DNA from: Verrucosispora sioxanthis
Lineage (GTDB): Bacteria; Actinomycetota; Actinomycetes; Mycobacteriales; Micromonosporaceae
Direction: 5' to 3'
DNA length: 64,000 nt
Assembly: GCF_010560025.1 (NCBI RefSeq)
Contig: NZ_SAIY01000007.1
Location: 241,598-305,597 of the forward strand
Both the position numbers and the translations under genes were made by a program. The notes below the pieces were generated by a model. The model ran no database searches, was not told the origin of the DNA, and saw only the letters and a program-made list of their open reading frames with translations. Positions 48,649-61,200 of the stretch are shown one piece after another. Every line of letters starts with the position of its first letter. Positions within the stretch are counted from its first letter, which is position 1.

Positions 48649-51600
48649 GTGGCTGGCGTCTGCATGGCTGCGTCGCAGCGTTGGTGGATAGCGGCGTTGG
48701 TGCCGACATTGGTGGCGTCGATGCTGGCAGCGCCTACCTCGGCCGAGGCGGCGGCGCCGAAGCCGGCGCAGGTGTGCCAGGACGAGCAGCCGGATGCCGC
48801 TGCGGCGGGGGCGATGGTCGGTGTGTGTGGTCGGCGGGTGGAGATCCTCGCCGAGCGCACCGAGTGGTCGCAGATGTTTGTGAACGTCGACGGTTCGCGG
48901 ACGTTGGAGCAGACCATCGAGCCGACGCGGGTGCGCAAGGGGAAGTCGTGGGGGCCGGTGGACACCACGCTGAAGGTGTCCGCTGAGGGGATCACCCCCC
49001 GCGCGACGGTGTTGCCGATGGTTTTTTCCAGCGGTGGCGACGCGCCGCTGGCCCGGCTCCGCGACGGCGAGCGGGAAGTGACGATGACCTGGCCGGGCCG
49101 GTTGCCGACGCCGGTGCTGGAGGGCGCGACGGCGGTCTACCGCGACGTCCTGCCGGATGTTGATCTGCGAGTCACCGCGCAGCCGATGGGCTTTTCCGAG
49201 GTGCTGGTGGTGAAGTCCCGTCAGGCGGCGACGAGCGCCGAACTGGCGTCGTTGCGGTTCGGGTTGGCGACCAAGGGCGTCACGGTGAGCGCGACGACGT
49301 CAGGTGGGTTAGCGGCCCGTGACGGCAAGGGTGCCATCGTGTTCGCCGCGCCGGCCCCGATGATGTGGGACTCCTCGGATGCGCCGGAGGCCGATGCGTT
49401 GGCCGGGCCGGCGGAGAAGCGTTCGAGTGCGACGAGTCCGCAGCGTAAGCCGAGTACCACCCAGCAGCAGCGGCAGCTGGATGAGCAAGCGTCGGTGCAG
49501 GTCAAGCCGAGCCACGCCGAGATCGGCGAGACGGCACGGCGGGCGGTGATGCCGGTGCGGGTCGACGGTCAGGCGATGACGATCGTTCCCGACAAGGCGA
49601 TGCTGGCCGACCCCCGCACGAAGCTGCCCATCTACATCGATCCGTCCTGGACCGGTGGGATCGCCAGCAACGCGTGGACGTCGGTGTGGAGCAAATACAA
49701 GTCGAGCTCGTTCTGGAAGAACTCGTCGGCGTTGAACAACGGCTCGACCTATGGCTCGGCGGGCGCCGGACGTACCGAGGACTGCTCCGGCTGTGCTGAC
49801 CACATCGTTCGGTCTCTGTTTCGGATGAACATCGCACGGGCGTCGGGCACGGAGGTCACCAAGGCGGAGTTCCGGATCGAGCAGCGACACGCGTGGACCT
49901 GTAGTCCGGTGAGTAACGCGAAACTGTGGAAGACCGGGGCGATCTCGTCGAGTACGACGTGGAACAACCAACCGACCTGGGACAGCAGCCGGACGGCGCA
50001 GGTGAAGGGCAACCGCAAGCACGGAGCCGCGCACGGCTGCCTCGGTACCGGCACCATCGAGTTCAACGTCACCACGATGGTGAAAGAGGCGGCCAAGAAC
50101 CGGAAGTCGGAGCTGACGGTCGGTCTACGGGCGATCGACGAGAGCACCAAGAAGCAGTGGAAGCGGTTCAACCACTCCTCGCCGAAGCTCGCCATCACCT
50201 TCAACAATCGGGCCAACGCTCCGTCGGACCGCAAGTCGGACGGCAAGGGCTGCGCGACAGGTGCGTCGCGGCCGTACGTGCTCACGACCACGCCGGAACT
50301 GTCCGCCAAGCACTCGGACCCGAACGGTGACCAGCAGTCGCTGAGGACCGACTTCCACTGGTGGCAGGTCGGTGGCGCACGAAACGACACCGACAAGATG
50401 TCCTCCGCGTCGGGTAACCCAGGGCCGGCGTCGAAGGCGATCCCTGCCGGGAAATTGACCGACGGGCGCAGCTATGTGTGGCAGGCCCGCACGTGGGATG
50501 GCTCGCATTACGGCGACTGGTCCGGCACCTGCGAGTTCACCGTCGACGCGACACCGCCGCCACCGCCGGCCACCGTGAGTTCCACCAACTACACCAATGA
50601 CGGCGTTCCTCGCGGCGGTGTCGGCTTGTCCGGCACGTTCACCCTGACCGCGCCGACGACTCGGCCGTACGAGGTGAAGGAGTACGCCTACAGCCTCGAC
50701 TCCGGTGTGCTGACCGCGGCGAAGACCGTTGCGGCGCGGACGAGCGACTACGGCGCATCGCTCAGTGTGGCGCCGCGGCACGACGGCGTGAACATCCTCT
50801 ACGTGTGGTCGAAGGACCATGCGGGACGGTTCTCCACCCCGGTGACGTACACGTTCACCGTCCGGGCCGGCTCCGGTCCGGCCGGCGAGTGGACGTTCGA
50901 CGAGACGGGTACCACGGCCACGGACGACTCCGGCCACGGTAACGCCCTGACCATCGGTGCTTCGGCCTCGCGTGTCGCCGGCCGGTCCGGGCTCGGCACG
51001 GCGCTGTCCCTGCCGGGGAACACGGCGGCGAGCAAGACGGGCACGATCAACACCCCCCATCCGGACACCGGCGTGTCGACCCCGGTGCGGACCGACGCGA
51101 GCTTCACCGTCACCGCCTGGGTCAAGATCAGTTCACTGTCCGGTTCCGGCGCGCAGGCGGTGGTGAGTGCGAACGGTTCCCGCATGCCGGCCTACCACCT
51201 GGGTTACGTCGTCAGTGGCCAACGGTGGCGGTTCACCATGGCCACGGCTGACACCGACAACGCCCCGATGGTCAGCGTGCACTCCAATGCCGCGCCCACG
51301 GCGGGTAAGTGGACGCATCTGGCCGCCACCTTCGACGGGGCGTCCAAGAAGATGACCCTGTATGTCAACGGGGTGGCGCAGACCGAGACCGTGACGTTGT
51401 CCGGCGGGTTCAACGCCACCAGTGACTTCTCTGTCGGCCGGCGTAAGTGGAACGGCGGCTACGACAGCTTTTTCACCGGCGTCGTGGACGACGTGCGGTT
51501 CTACAACTTCGTCGAGACCGCGACCAACCTCGCCAAACTCGCGGTGCCGCTACCACCAGCGGTCACCTTCCCCAACGGCAGCGAGGCCACCGCGGGCGGG

Positions 51601-54600
51601 CAACTGACGGTCAGGTTCGACGCCCGCGGAGACACCAACGTCACCAAGTTCCGGTACAGCATCGACGGCACCGGTCTGGGCAGCACCGTCAACGCCACCA
51701 CCGCCGGCGGTACGGCGACCGTGACCGTCGACATCGGCAGCGGCCTCGGACCCCGCCCGGTATATGCGGTCGCGGTGGACGACGGGAACCGGGTCAGCGA
51801 CATGACCACCGACGAGTTCACCGCACGGCCGGCGGCGAGCCTGTCCGGCACCGTGTGGAACGAGTACTTCATGCCGCAGGCCGATGTGGTGGTGCAGTTG
51901 CAACCGGGCGGCCACCAGGCCACCTCGGCCGCTGACGGCAGCTATGCCATGACCGGCTTCGCACCCGGCACGTACACGATCACCGCCACGCTCGGCGGCC
52001 GCTGCGGCCTGTCGTTCAGCGCACCGCTGGAAATCGACGGGCAGGGCACGACGTACGACATCCTCCTGGCCGCGTTCCGCGACGACCTCGGCCACACCTG
52101 CACCGAGCAGACCACCACGTTCACCACGGCGTCCACCGCGCTGGCGTTGACCGGTGACGACGCGGTCGCTACGGTGCCGTTGCCGTTCGCGTTCCCGTTC
52201 TATGGCGGGGCGTACCGCAGCGCCTGGGTGGACACCAACGGCCTGCTGACCTTCACCGATCCGGGCGGCTCACACCCGTACACCGGTCAGCAGCCCGCAC
52301 CGGTGACCCCGGCCGCCGCGGTGGCTCCGTTCTGGGACGATCTTGTCGTCGATGCCTCGGCGAGCGTGCGCACCGCGACCACCGGGTCGGGAGCCGGCCA
52401 GCGGTTCGTGGTGGAGTGGCGCAACGTGCACCGTAAGGGCAACACCGGGCAGCGGGTGTCCTTCGCGACGGTCCTGGCCCCTGACGGCACCGTGACGACC
52501 AACTACGACCAGCTCGACAACGCCGCCGAGCGGGGTGCCCACGCCGTCGTCGGCATCGAGGCGGAGGATGGCCAGGACCGGTTGCGGTACTCCACCGCCG
52601 AGCCGGTACTGGCCAGCAGCCAGGCGATCACCTTCACCCGTCCGGAGTCGGAAGGCGAGTTGGAGCTGCACAGCCTGTCCGGCGCGCTCACCAACGCTGC
52701 CGGCGCCCCGGTGGTGGGTGCGACGGTCACCCTCGACCCGAGCGGGGTGAGCACCACGACCGGCGCGGGTGGTGCGTACAGCTTCACCGGCCTGGTCGCC
52801 GACAGCTACACCGTCAGCGTCCAGATGGCGGGGCGGTGCGGCGCGCTGGTACGCAGCCAGGTGGAGTTGTTCGCTGACGAGGTTCGAGACTTGCGGTTGG
52901 GCCCGGACTACGGCGGCTTGGGCTACGCGTGCAGCACCGGGCCGTCCGCGTTCGTCTCGGCGTCGACGGTGCTGGGGTTGACCGGTGATGACGCGGCGAC
53001 GATGGTGGCGTTGCCGTTCCCGGTGCGTTTCCACGGCGAGTCGTACACCTCGGGTCGGGTGCACACGAATGGTCTGGTGAGCTTCGGTCCGGTGTCGGGT
53101 GAGCCGGACACCTGGGTCAACCCGACGATGCCGGCGCTGGCGGCGCCGAATGCGGTGGTGGCGCCGTTCTGGGACGACTTCGAGGTGGACGCGTCGGCGA
53201 GTGTGCGGACGCAGACGGTGGGTTCGGCGCCGAACCGGTCGTTCGTGGTGGAGTGGCGCAACGTCGGGTTCCGGCCGACCAACGCGCAGCGGGTCACCTT
53301 CGAGGTGATCTTCCACGAGGATGGGCGGATCGCGTTCCACTACGGGGCGATGTCCACCCCGACCCAGCAGGGTGCGGGTGCGACAGTCGGTCTGGAGAAC
53401 GCCTCGGGGACGGTGGCGGCGCTGTACTCCTTCCAGGAGGCCGTGCTGACGGCGAACAGCTCGATCACCTACACCCCGGCGTCGGCCGGGACGGTGGAGG
53501 GCGTGTTGACCACGGCGGTGACCGGTAACCCGGTGGCCGGGGCGACGGTGACGTTGAACCCGGGCAACCGCAGCACCACCACCGCGGCCGACGGCAGCTA
53601 CCAGTTCACCGCCGTGCCGGTCGGTGAGTACAAGGTCGCCGCGTCGACCGGCGACAGCCGGTGCGCCGGCCAGTACGCCCGCGAGATCATCAATCACCCC
53701 GGCGGTGTGTCCGAGGTGGACCTGTCGGTGATGGTCGACGGTGACGAGTTCGGCTACAAGTGCACCGCCGGGGCGCGGACGTTCGTGCCCGGTGACACGG
53801 TGGAAGCGTGGCAGGGCGACGAGACGGTGTGGCAGAAGAACCCGCCGTTCCCGGTGAAGCTCTACGGCGAGACGTACACCTCGGCGTGGATCAGCGCCAA
53901 CGGTCTGATCAGTTTCAAGGACCCGGCGTACTTCGGGTGGATCGGTTCCTGGCCGGGGTCGATCCCGTCGCCGGCGGCCGAGGGCTCCCCGAACGCGGCG
54001 GTGTACGTGCTGTGGGACGACTGGGTGGTCGACTCGCAGGCCCGCATCGCCACCAAGGTCAGCGGCACCGCGCCGAACCGGCAGTGGGTCGTGGAGTGGC
54101 GCAACGTGCACATCTACGGCGACACCAGCACCCGCGCGACCTTCGAGGTGGTGTTCAAGGAGAACGGCGAGATCACCCTGGCCTACGCCGACATCGACCC
54201 GAACAAGTCGATCGAGCGGGGCGGTGAGGGCACCGTCGGGATCGAGAACGGCGACGGTTCCATCGGTTTCCAGTACCTGTTCCGCGAGCCGTGGCTCGCC
54301 AGCGGGCAGGGCGTCACGTTCACCCCGAACCCGCCCGGGCAGGGCAGCGTCTCCGGCACCGTCACCTGTCAGGGCACCGCGGTGGCCGGGGCGACGATCA
54401 CGGTGGCGGACCGGACGACGACCACCGCCGCCAACGGCACCTACCAGATCACCGCCGTGCCCGCCGGCAGCTGGGCGGTCATCGCCACCGTGCCCTCCGG
54501 GGCGTGCCGGGGCTCGGACGTGCGGCAGGTCGTGGTCGGTACCAACACCCAGGCCACCGCCGACTACAGCCTGGGCGCCACTGTCGCCGGTGGCGGCTAC

Positions 54601-55173
54601 CGGCTGACCGAGCAACCCGTCACCTACACCCCCGCCAACGGCACCGTGCTGTCGCTCACCGGCGACGACGCCTACACCTCGATCGCGCTGCCCTTCCCGG
54701 TCAGCCTGTACGGGCAGACCTACAACACCGGCTGGGTGGACACCAACGGACTGGTCAGCTTCCTCAACCCCGGCGAACCGTCACCCGACGCCTGGCCCAT
54801 CCCATCGCCGGCCAGCCCCGAGGAACCCAACGCCGCGCTGTACCCGTTCTGGCACGACTGGGTCGTCGACGCCAACGCCAGCATCCGCACCGCCGTACGC
54901 GGCACCGCACCCAACCGGCAGTTCGTCATCGAATGGCGCAACGTCCACTCCTACGAGGACCCCCGCACCCGCGTCACATTCCAGGCGATCCTCGACGAAG
55001 CCGGCGGCTACAGCTTCGCCTACACCGACAACGACGGCACGTTCCTCGAACGCGGCGGCGGCGCCACCATCGGCATCGAAAACGCCGACGGCACCGCCGC
55101 CATCCAGTACACCTACCGCCAATCCGTCCTCCGGCCCGGCCTGGGGCTGCGGTTCAACCCGCCCACCCCGTAA
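48649..55173 (+). CDS. Giant secreted multidomain protein (DNRLRE, LamG and four repeated beta modules)
   Basis: 2174 residues. A signal peptide (WWIAALVPTLVASMLAAPTSAEA) is followed by a region typical of proteins preceding RHS genes in actinomycetes. A DNRLRE-type domain follows (WTSVWSKYKSSSFWKNSSAL, AEFRIEQRHAWTC). A LamG/concanavalin-like domain lies at about residues 740-970 (ASFTVTAWVKISSLSGSGAQ, WTHLAATFDGASKKMTLYVN). From about residue 1060 four modules follow. Each has a carboxypeptidase-regulatory-like fold (GATVTL...TTTAADGSYQFTAVP) plus a nidogen-like beta domain (GDD, PFWDD, VVEWRNV). GDD/GDE motifs fall at residues 1169, 1446, 1723 and 2005. It is probably exported and could act as partner or scaffold for the RHS toxin encoded 65 bp downstream. 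Confidence 0.8.
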   Translation: MAGVCMAASQRWWIAALVPTLVASMLAAPTSAEAAAPKPAQVCQDEQPDAAAAGAMVGVCGRRVEILAERTEWSQMFVNVDGSRTLEQTIEPTRVRKGKSWGPVDTTLKVSAEGITPRATVLPMVFSSGGDAPLARLRDGEREVTMTWPGRLPTPVLEGATAVYRDVLPDVDLRVTAQPMGFSEVLVVKSRQAATSAELASLRFGLATKGVTVSATTSGGLAARDGKGAIVFAAPAPMMWDSSDAPEADALAGPAEKRSSATSPQRKPSTTQQQRQLDEQASVQVKPSHAEIGETARRAVMPVRVDGQAMTIVPDKAMLADPRTKLPIYIDPSWTGGIASNAWTSVWSKYKSSSFWKNSSALNNGSTYGSAGAGRTEDCSGCADHIVRSLFRMNIARASGTEVTKAEFRIEQRHAWTCSPVSNAKLWKTGAISSSTTWNNQPTWDSSRTAQVKGNRKHGAAHGCLGTGTIEFNVTTMVKEAAKNRKSELTVGLRAIDESTKKQWKRFNHSSPKLAITFNNRANAPSDRKSDGKGCATGASRPYVLTTTPELSAKHSDPNGDQQSLRTDFHWWQVGGARNDTDKMSSASGNPGPASKAIPAGKLTDGRSYVWQARTWDGSHYGDWSGTCEFTVDATPPPPPATVSSTNYTNDGVPRGGVGLSGTFTLTAPTTRPYEVKEYAYSLDSGVLTAAKTVAARTSDYGASLSVAPRHDGVNILYVWSKDHAGRFSTPVTYTFTVRAGSGPAGEWTFDETGTTATDDSGHGNALTIGASASRVAGRSGLGTALSLPGNTAASKTGTINTPHPDTGVSTPVRTDASFTVTAWVKISSLSGSGAQAVVSANGSRMPAYHLGYVVSGQRWRFTMATADTDNAPMVSVHSNAAPTAGKWTHLAATFDGASKKMTLYVNGVAQTETVTLSGGFNATSDFSVGRRKWNGGYDSFFTGVVDDVRFYNFVETATNLAKLAVPLPPAVTFPNGSEATAGGQLTVRFDARGDTNVTKFRYSIDGTGLGSTVNATTAGGTATVTVDIGSGLGPRPVYAVAVDDGNRVSDMTTDEFTARPAASLSGTVWNEYFMPQADVVVQLQPGGHQATSAADGSYAMTGFAPGTYTITATLGGRCGLSFSAPLEIDGQGTTYDILLAAFRDDLGHTCTEQTTTFTTASTALALTGDDAVATVPLPFAFPFYGGAYRSAWVDTNGLLTFTDPGGSHPYTGQQPAPVTPAAAVAPFWDDLVVDASASVRTATTGSGAGQRFVVEWRNVHRKGNTGQRVSFATVLAPDGTVTTNYDQLDNAAERGAHAVVGIEAEDGQDRLRYSTAEPVLASSQAITFTRPESEGELELHSLSGALTNAAGAPVVGATVTLDPSGVSTTTGAGGAYSFTGLVADSYTVSVQMAGRCGALVRSQVELFADEVRDLRLGPDYGGLGYACSTGPSAFVSASTVLGLTGDDAATMVALPFPVRFHGESYTSGRVHTNGLVSFGPVSGEPDTWVNPTMPALAAPNAVVAPFWDDFEVDASASVRTQTVGSAPNRSFVVEWRNVGFRPTNAQRVTFEVIFHEDGRIAFHYGAMSTPTQQGAGATVGLENASGTVAALYSFQEAVLTANSSITYTPASAGTVEGVLTTAVTGNPVAGATVTLNPGNRSTTTAADGSYQFTAVPVGEYKVAASTGDSRCAGQYAREIINHPGGVSEVDLSVMVDGDEFGYKCTAGARTFVPGDTVEAWQGDETVWQKNPPFPVKLYGETYTSAWISANGLISFKDPAYFGWIGSWPGSIPSPAAEGSPNAAVYVLWDDWVVDSQARIATKVSGTAPNRQWVVEWRNVHIYGDTSTRATFEVVFKENGEITLAYADIDPNKSIERGGEGTVGIENGDGSIGFQYLFREPWLASGQGVTFTPNPPGQGSVSGTVTCQGTAVAGATITVADRTTTTAANGTYQITAVPAGSWAVIATVPSGACRGSDVRQVVVGTNTQATADYSLGATVAGGGYRLTEQPVTYTPANGTVLSLTGDDAYTSIALPFPVSLYGQTYNTGWVDTNGLVSFLNPGEPSPDAWPIPSPASPEEPNAALYPFWHDWVVDANASIRTAVRGTAPNRQFVIEWRNVHSYEDPRTRVTFQAILDEAGGYSFAYTDNDGTFLERGGGATIGIENADGTAAIQYTYRQSVLRPGLGLRFNPPTP

Positions 55174-55238
55174 GCCGGCGACACACCGGCTCCCGCTACT
55201 CGCCCTGTCGCCCCTCGGACACCCCCGGAGGTCACCCG

Positions 55239-58200
55239 GTGACGCCGAACCGCCCCAGCCACGGCATGCTCACGATCACCCGCTCCCGTACCCGACGGCG
55301 GGCCATCGCCGTCGCGGCCGCCGTCGTGATGGCCGCCGGCCTCCTGCAGGTACCAGAACGGGCCGCGGTCGCCGCCGCCTATACGAAGCCGCCCATCACA
55401 CCGGTGCCCGCCGTGCCGGTCAGCGACGTCGCACCCGCCGACGCCTCGCAGGCGCGTCTGAGCCGGGCCAGCGACAAGCCGGCACCGGTCTGGCCCGCCG
55501 CCGGTGCCGCCCGCATCGCGGTGGCCGCCGACGGCGGACCCGCGCTCGGCAAACCGGGCGGCCTGCCCGTGCGGGCGACAGCCAGCGATTCGACGATGCG
55601 ACGGCTCGGCGCGCCACCACGACAGGTCGACGTCGAGGTGCTGGATCGGGCGACCACGACCAAGGGTGGGATCAAGGGTGTCCTGCTGCGGGCCGCGGCC
55701 AGGGACGCGAGCAGCGGAAAGCTGAACCTCAGCATCGACTACGGGTCATTTGCCACCGCCTACGGCGCCGACTGGGCCACCCGGCTCAGAATCGTCGCCG
55801 TACCCGAGTGCGCCCTGGCCACCCCGCAGCAGAAGCAGTGCGCGGCGACCCCGCTGGCGTCCACGAACAACCTGGCGACCCGTACGGTGTCCGCCGACGT
55901 GAGCGTCACGTCGCAGGCGTCGCTGTTCGCGGTGTCGGCTGGGGCATCAGGTCCCGCCGGTGACTACAGCGCCACCCCGCTGCAGTCCTCATCGACCTGG
56001 TCGGCCGGCGGCAACAGCGGAGACTTCACCTGGTCCTACCCCATGCGCGTGCCGCCGGCACCGGGTGACCTCACCCCGCAGCTCGCGCTCGGCTATTCCG
56101 CCCAGTCGGTCGACGGCCGGCACGTCGCGAGCAACAACCAGCCGTCCTGGATGGGAGAAGGCTTCGAAGCCTGGCCCGGCGGCTACATCGAGCGCCGCTA
56201 CCGCGCCTGCGCCAAGGACATGGACGGCAACGCCAACAACACCACCAAGACCGGCGACCTGTGCTGGGCAACGGACAACGCGGTGCTGTCGCTGGGCGGG
56301 CACTCCGGCGAGCTCATCTACAACGCCAGCGAACAGCGGTGGCACCTGCGCGCCGACGACGGCACCCGCATCCGACGCGAGACCGGCGCCACCAACGGCG
56401 ACAACAACGGTGAACACTGGGTGGTCACCACCACCAACGGCATCGAGTACTGGTTCGGCCGGAACCGCCTGCCCGGCTGGACGTCGAACAAGCCGGTAAC
56501 CAACTCGACCTGGACAGCCCCCGTCTTCGGCAACCACCCGGACGAACCCTGCCACGCCACCACGTTCGCCAACTCGCACTGCGGGGGCGACAACCAGGCA
56601 TGGCGGTGGAACCTCGACTACGTCCTCGACCTCAACGGCAACTCCATCTCCTACTGGTACGAGAAGGAAACCAACCGCTACGGCCGCAACCTCACCGCCA
56701 CCGACGCCGCCCGCTACGACCGCGGCGGCTGGCTCGACAAGATCGAATATGGCACGCGCAACACCAACAACGTCGACTCGATCTTCTCCACGCCCGCCCC
56801 GATGCGCGTCGACTTCGCCGAGGCAGACCGCTGCAAGAGCAACTGCACCACCCACACCGAAACCACGTGGCCGGACACCCCGTGGGACAGCGAATGCACC
56901 GCGGCGCCCTGCACCGACAACCATTCGATCACGTTCTGGTCGACCAAGAGGCTGGCCAGCATCACCACCCAGGTCCGCAACGGCAGCGGCTACGACAACG
57001 TCGAGCGGTGGACCTTCACCCACGGCTTCCCGGACCCCGGCGACGGCACCCGAGCGGGTCTCTGGCTGGAGAAGATCTCCCACGCGGGGCTCGTCGGCAC
57101 CACCATCACCGTGCCGGACATCGAGTTCACGCCGGTTCAGAAGCCGAACCGGGTCGACGCGATCGGTGATCACTCGCCGGCGATGAACTGGATGCGGATC
57201 ACCCGGATCCGCACCGAGACCGGCGGCACCATCAGCGTCAACTACTCCGACGCCGACTGCGTCGCCGGCCAACCGAAGCCGGCCCCGGCAGACAACAAGC
57301 GGCGGTGTTACCCGGTGATCTGGGAACCCGAAGGCTACACCTCACCGGTCACCGACTGGTTCCACAAATACGTCGTGACGACGATCTACGAGGCGGACAA
57401 CACCGGCGGCGCCCCACCCCAGGGCAGCCCGCGCGTCGTCTACTCCTACAAGTACTTCGACGCCGCCTGGCACTACAACGACGACGACGGAATCATCGAC
57501 AAGAAGGCCAAGACCTGGTCCGACTGGCGCGGCTACGGCCGAGTCGAAGTCACCACCGGTGACCCCGGCGAGCAGACCGCCACCGAAACCCGCTACTTCC
57601 AGGGCATGCACGCAGACCGGGCCTCCACCACCGTCGGTGACCGGCGCAGCGTCACGATCGACGGCATCACCGACCACGACTACTACGCCGGCATGGTCCG
57701 CGAGCAGAAAACCCTCAACGGCCCCGGCGGGCCGTCGGTGTCCCGAGTGACCAACGAACCCTGGGCATCCGCCGCCACCGCCACCCGGACCATCAACGGC
57801 GACACCGTCACCGCCCGATTCACCCGCATCGCCACCGTCCGCTCCTACACCGCCCTCGACGCAGGACGCGGCGAACGCGCCACCCGCACCACCACCAGCT
57901 ACGACGCCTACGGCATGGCCACCACCATCGACGACCACGGCCATGACGGCGTCACCGGCGACGAACAATGCACCAAAGTTCACTACACGCCGCGCAACAG
58001 CGACATCTGGCTCATGGACCGGCCCCACCGCACGCAGACCTACGCCGTCAATTGCGCCGACACCACCGGCACCCTCACCGAAAGCCAGGTCATCGGAGAG
58101 ACCCGTACCTCCTACGACGGCAACTCCTTCGGCACCGCCCCCACCCGTGGCCTGACCACCCTCACCGAGGAGATGGCCACCTGGAACGGCGGCGCCCCCA

Positions 58201-61200
58201 CGTTCACCACCACCGGCCAAGCCGGCTACGACGCCCACGGTCGCGTCACCTCCTCGCGCGACGCGATGAACTACGAGACCAAGACCGCCTACACCCCCGT
58301 CACCGGCGGACCAGTCACCTCGGTCAAGATCACCAACGCGATGCTGCACGACACCACCACGACGGTGTCACCGGCCTGGGGCTCGGTCACCAGCAGCGTC
58401 GACGCCAACGGCAAGCGCACCGACCTGGCCTTCGACGGACTCGGCCGCATCACCAAAGTCTGGCTAGCCGACCGCGACAAGGACACCGATCCGGCCAGCG
58501 TCGTCATGGACTACCGGATCCAGAACAGTGCCGCCAGCTACGTCGCCACCTCACGGCTCAACGCCACCGGCGGCTACGTCACCTCCTACGCCCTCTACGA
58601 CGGTCTGCTGCGCCCCCGCCAGACCCAAGCACCCTCCCCGTCCGGAGGACGACTGCTCACCGAGACGTTCTACGACTCGGCCGGCCGCGAAAAGAAGGTC
58701 TTCGGCGCCTACCACACGACCGGGAACCCCGGCGGCTCCCTGGTCACGGCCACCGAACGGGCCCTGGTGCCCACGCAGACCAGGACCGACTACGACGGCG
58801 CCGGGCGGGCCATCGCCAGCGTCTTCCAGCCGTACGACGAGGAACGGTGGCGGACCAAGACCTACTACGCAGGTGACCGCACCGACGTCACCCCACCCGG
58901 CGGTGGTACCGCGACCTCCACCGTCACCGACGCCCGCGACCGGGCCGTCCAACTGCGCCAGTACCACGGGCCCGCCCCCACACCGACCGTCGCCGGCAGC
59001 TGGGACACCACCACCTACACCTACAACCGCAAGGGCCAGACGGAACTCATCACCGACCCGGCCGGCAACTCCTGGAAGTACACCTACGACCTACGCGGAC
59101 GGCAGGCTACGACCGAGGACCCCGACCGGGGCATCACCACCTTCACCTACGACAACGCCGGCCGGGTCAAGACCACCACCGACGCGCGACAAAAGACGAT
59201 CGCCTTCGTGTACGACGGGCTCAACCGCAAACGCTTCGCCTACGACAACCAGGTCGGCGGCACCATGCGCGCCCAATGGATCTACGACACCCTCGCCAAG
59301 GGCTACCTGACCCAATCCACCCGTTTCCTCCCCGGCGGTGCCAACTACCACGTCAAAGTCACCGGATACACCGACACCTACCAGCCGGAAGGCACGGAGT
59401 ACATCATCCCCGCCTCCGAGACCGGTCTCGGAGGCACCTACGCCTACACAAACTTCTGGAACCCCGACGGCACCCTCGCCTCACTCGGCATGCCTTCGAC
59501 CCGGTCCGACCTCGGTGCCGAGACACTGCTGTACAGCTACAGCGACCTGGGGCTGCCCACGACACTCGAGACGCTGACCGGCAGCACCACTACCAGTTAC
59601 GTCGACGAAACGATCTACAACGCCCTCGGTCAGCTCGACGAATACGATCTGCACACCGGCAGCGGCGGACACGTCTGGCAGCGCTTCACCCGTGAGCTGG
59701 AGACCGGCCGACTCACGGGCCTGCAAACCGTCCGAGACAGCGTCGCTCCTCACATCCTCGGCGACACCCACTACGACCACGACAGCGCGGGAAACATCAC
59801 CAGGATTGTCGACAGGGCACCGGATCCTGTCGATGACACCCAGTGCTTCACCTACGACCACCTTCGCCGACTCACCCACGCCTGGACACCGACCTCAGGC
59901 GACTGCGCCGCCACCCGCAGCGCCGCCACCCTCGGCGGCCCAGCACCCTACTGGCACTCCTGGACGTTCGACGCCATCGGCAACCGGAAAAAGCACAACA
60001 TCCACACCACCACCGGCGTCAGCACCACCGACTACCACTACCCCGCCCCAGGGGCCACCCGACCCCACGGGCTGACCTCCACCAGCGGCGCGAAGACCGG
60101 TACTTACACCTACAACGAGACGGGTGACACCCTCACCCGTCCCAGCCCATCAGGCACCCAAACCCTGACCTGGGACGCCGAAGGACTCCTCGAAACCGCC
60201 ACCGACACCACCGGACAGACCCGCTACATCTACGACGCCGACGGCAACCGGATCATCCGCCGCGACCCCACCGGCGCCACCCTCTACCTTCCCGGCCAGG
60301 AAATCCGCTACACCAACGCCACCAGCGCGAACACCTGCACCCGCTACTACAGCCACGCCGGCAGAACCATCGCCTCCCGTACCGCCACCGGGCTGACCTG
60401 GCTCGCTGAGGACCATCAGGGCACTCAGAGTATCGCCATCGACGCCATAACCCAGGTCGCCACGACCCGCCGTCAAACCCCCTACGGAGAACCTCGCGGC
60501 AGCAGCCAACCCACTTGGCCCAATCTCAAGGGATTCGTCAACGGCGACAACGAACCCACCGGCCTCACCCGGCTCGGCGCACGCCACTACGACCCCGCCA
60601 TCGGCCGGTTCATCTCCGTCGACCCCATCCAGGATATGGCCCAGCCACAGCAATGGCACGGCTACTCCTACGCCAACAACAGCCCCATCACCTTCAGCGA
60701 TCCCAGTGGCCTCTACGCCACCGGCGACAACGAAGGCCACGTCCGCGACATGAGCCCCAAACCCGGCGTCCACAAAATCGTCGACTACACCCCGAAGACC
60801 AGAAACTCGACCGAGCCGCGGCCACCCATCGTCATCGTCCACACCCCGAACTATAAAGTGACGGTCGAAGACGACGGCAAGGTGTACGTCAACAAATATC
60901 CAGTGCCGCCGGGCATCAGTGGCACGAAGGTCGCCAGTCTTCTCGGGGATTGGTGTGCCGCTATGGAATCCCAGTGTGACACGCACTTCTACTGCGGCAC
61001 CGTGATTACCTGCGACGAGCTCCAAGCAGACCAAGAAGTATTGATTGCTCTATTCAGCATTTGTGGCACAGGAGAATGCGGCGCATCTGTCCGGGTGGCG
61101 ATAGCTGATGACGAGAAATTGGTCAATTTGCTGACTTTGGGTATGTTCAACGGCGGCAGTGGAGCAATGCCCGGCGCACGAGGTGGCATGGCTGGCGCGG

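Noticed and set aside
52270..54615. An open minus-strand frame of about 781 codons opposite the repeated modules of the giant secreted protein.
   Set aside because: Composition is Gly/Arg/His-rich with no recognisable fold, and it mirrors the repeats of the real gene.
54291..55238. Upstream in-frame extension of the RHS gene into the preceding giant gene.
   Set aside because: It is an out-of-frame reading of the repeated module. GGAGGT before the GTG at 55239 and a signal segment fix the real start.
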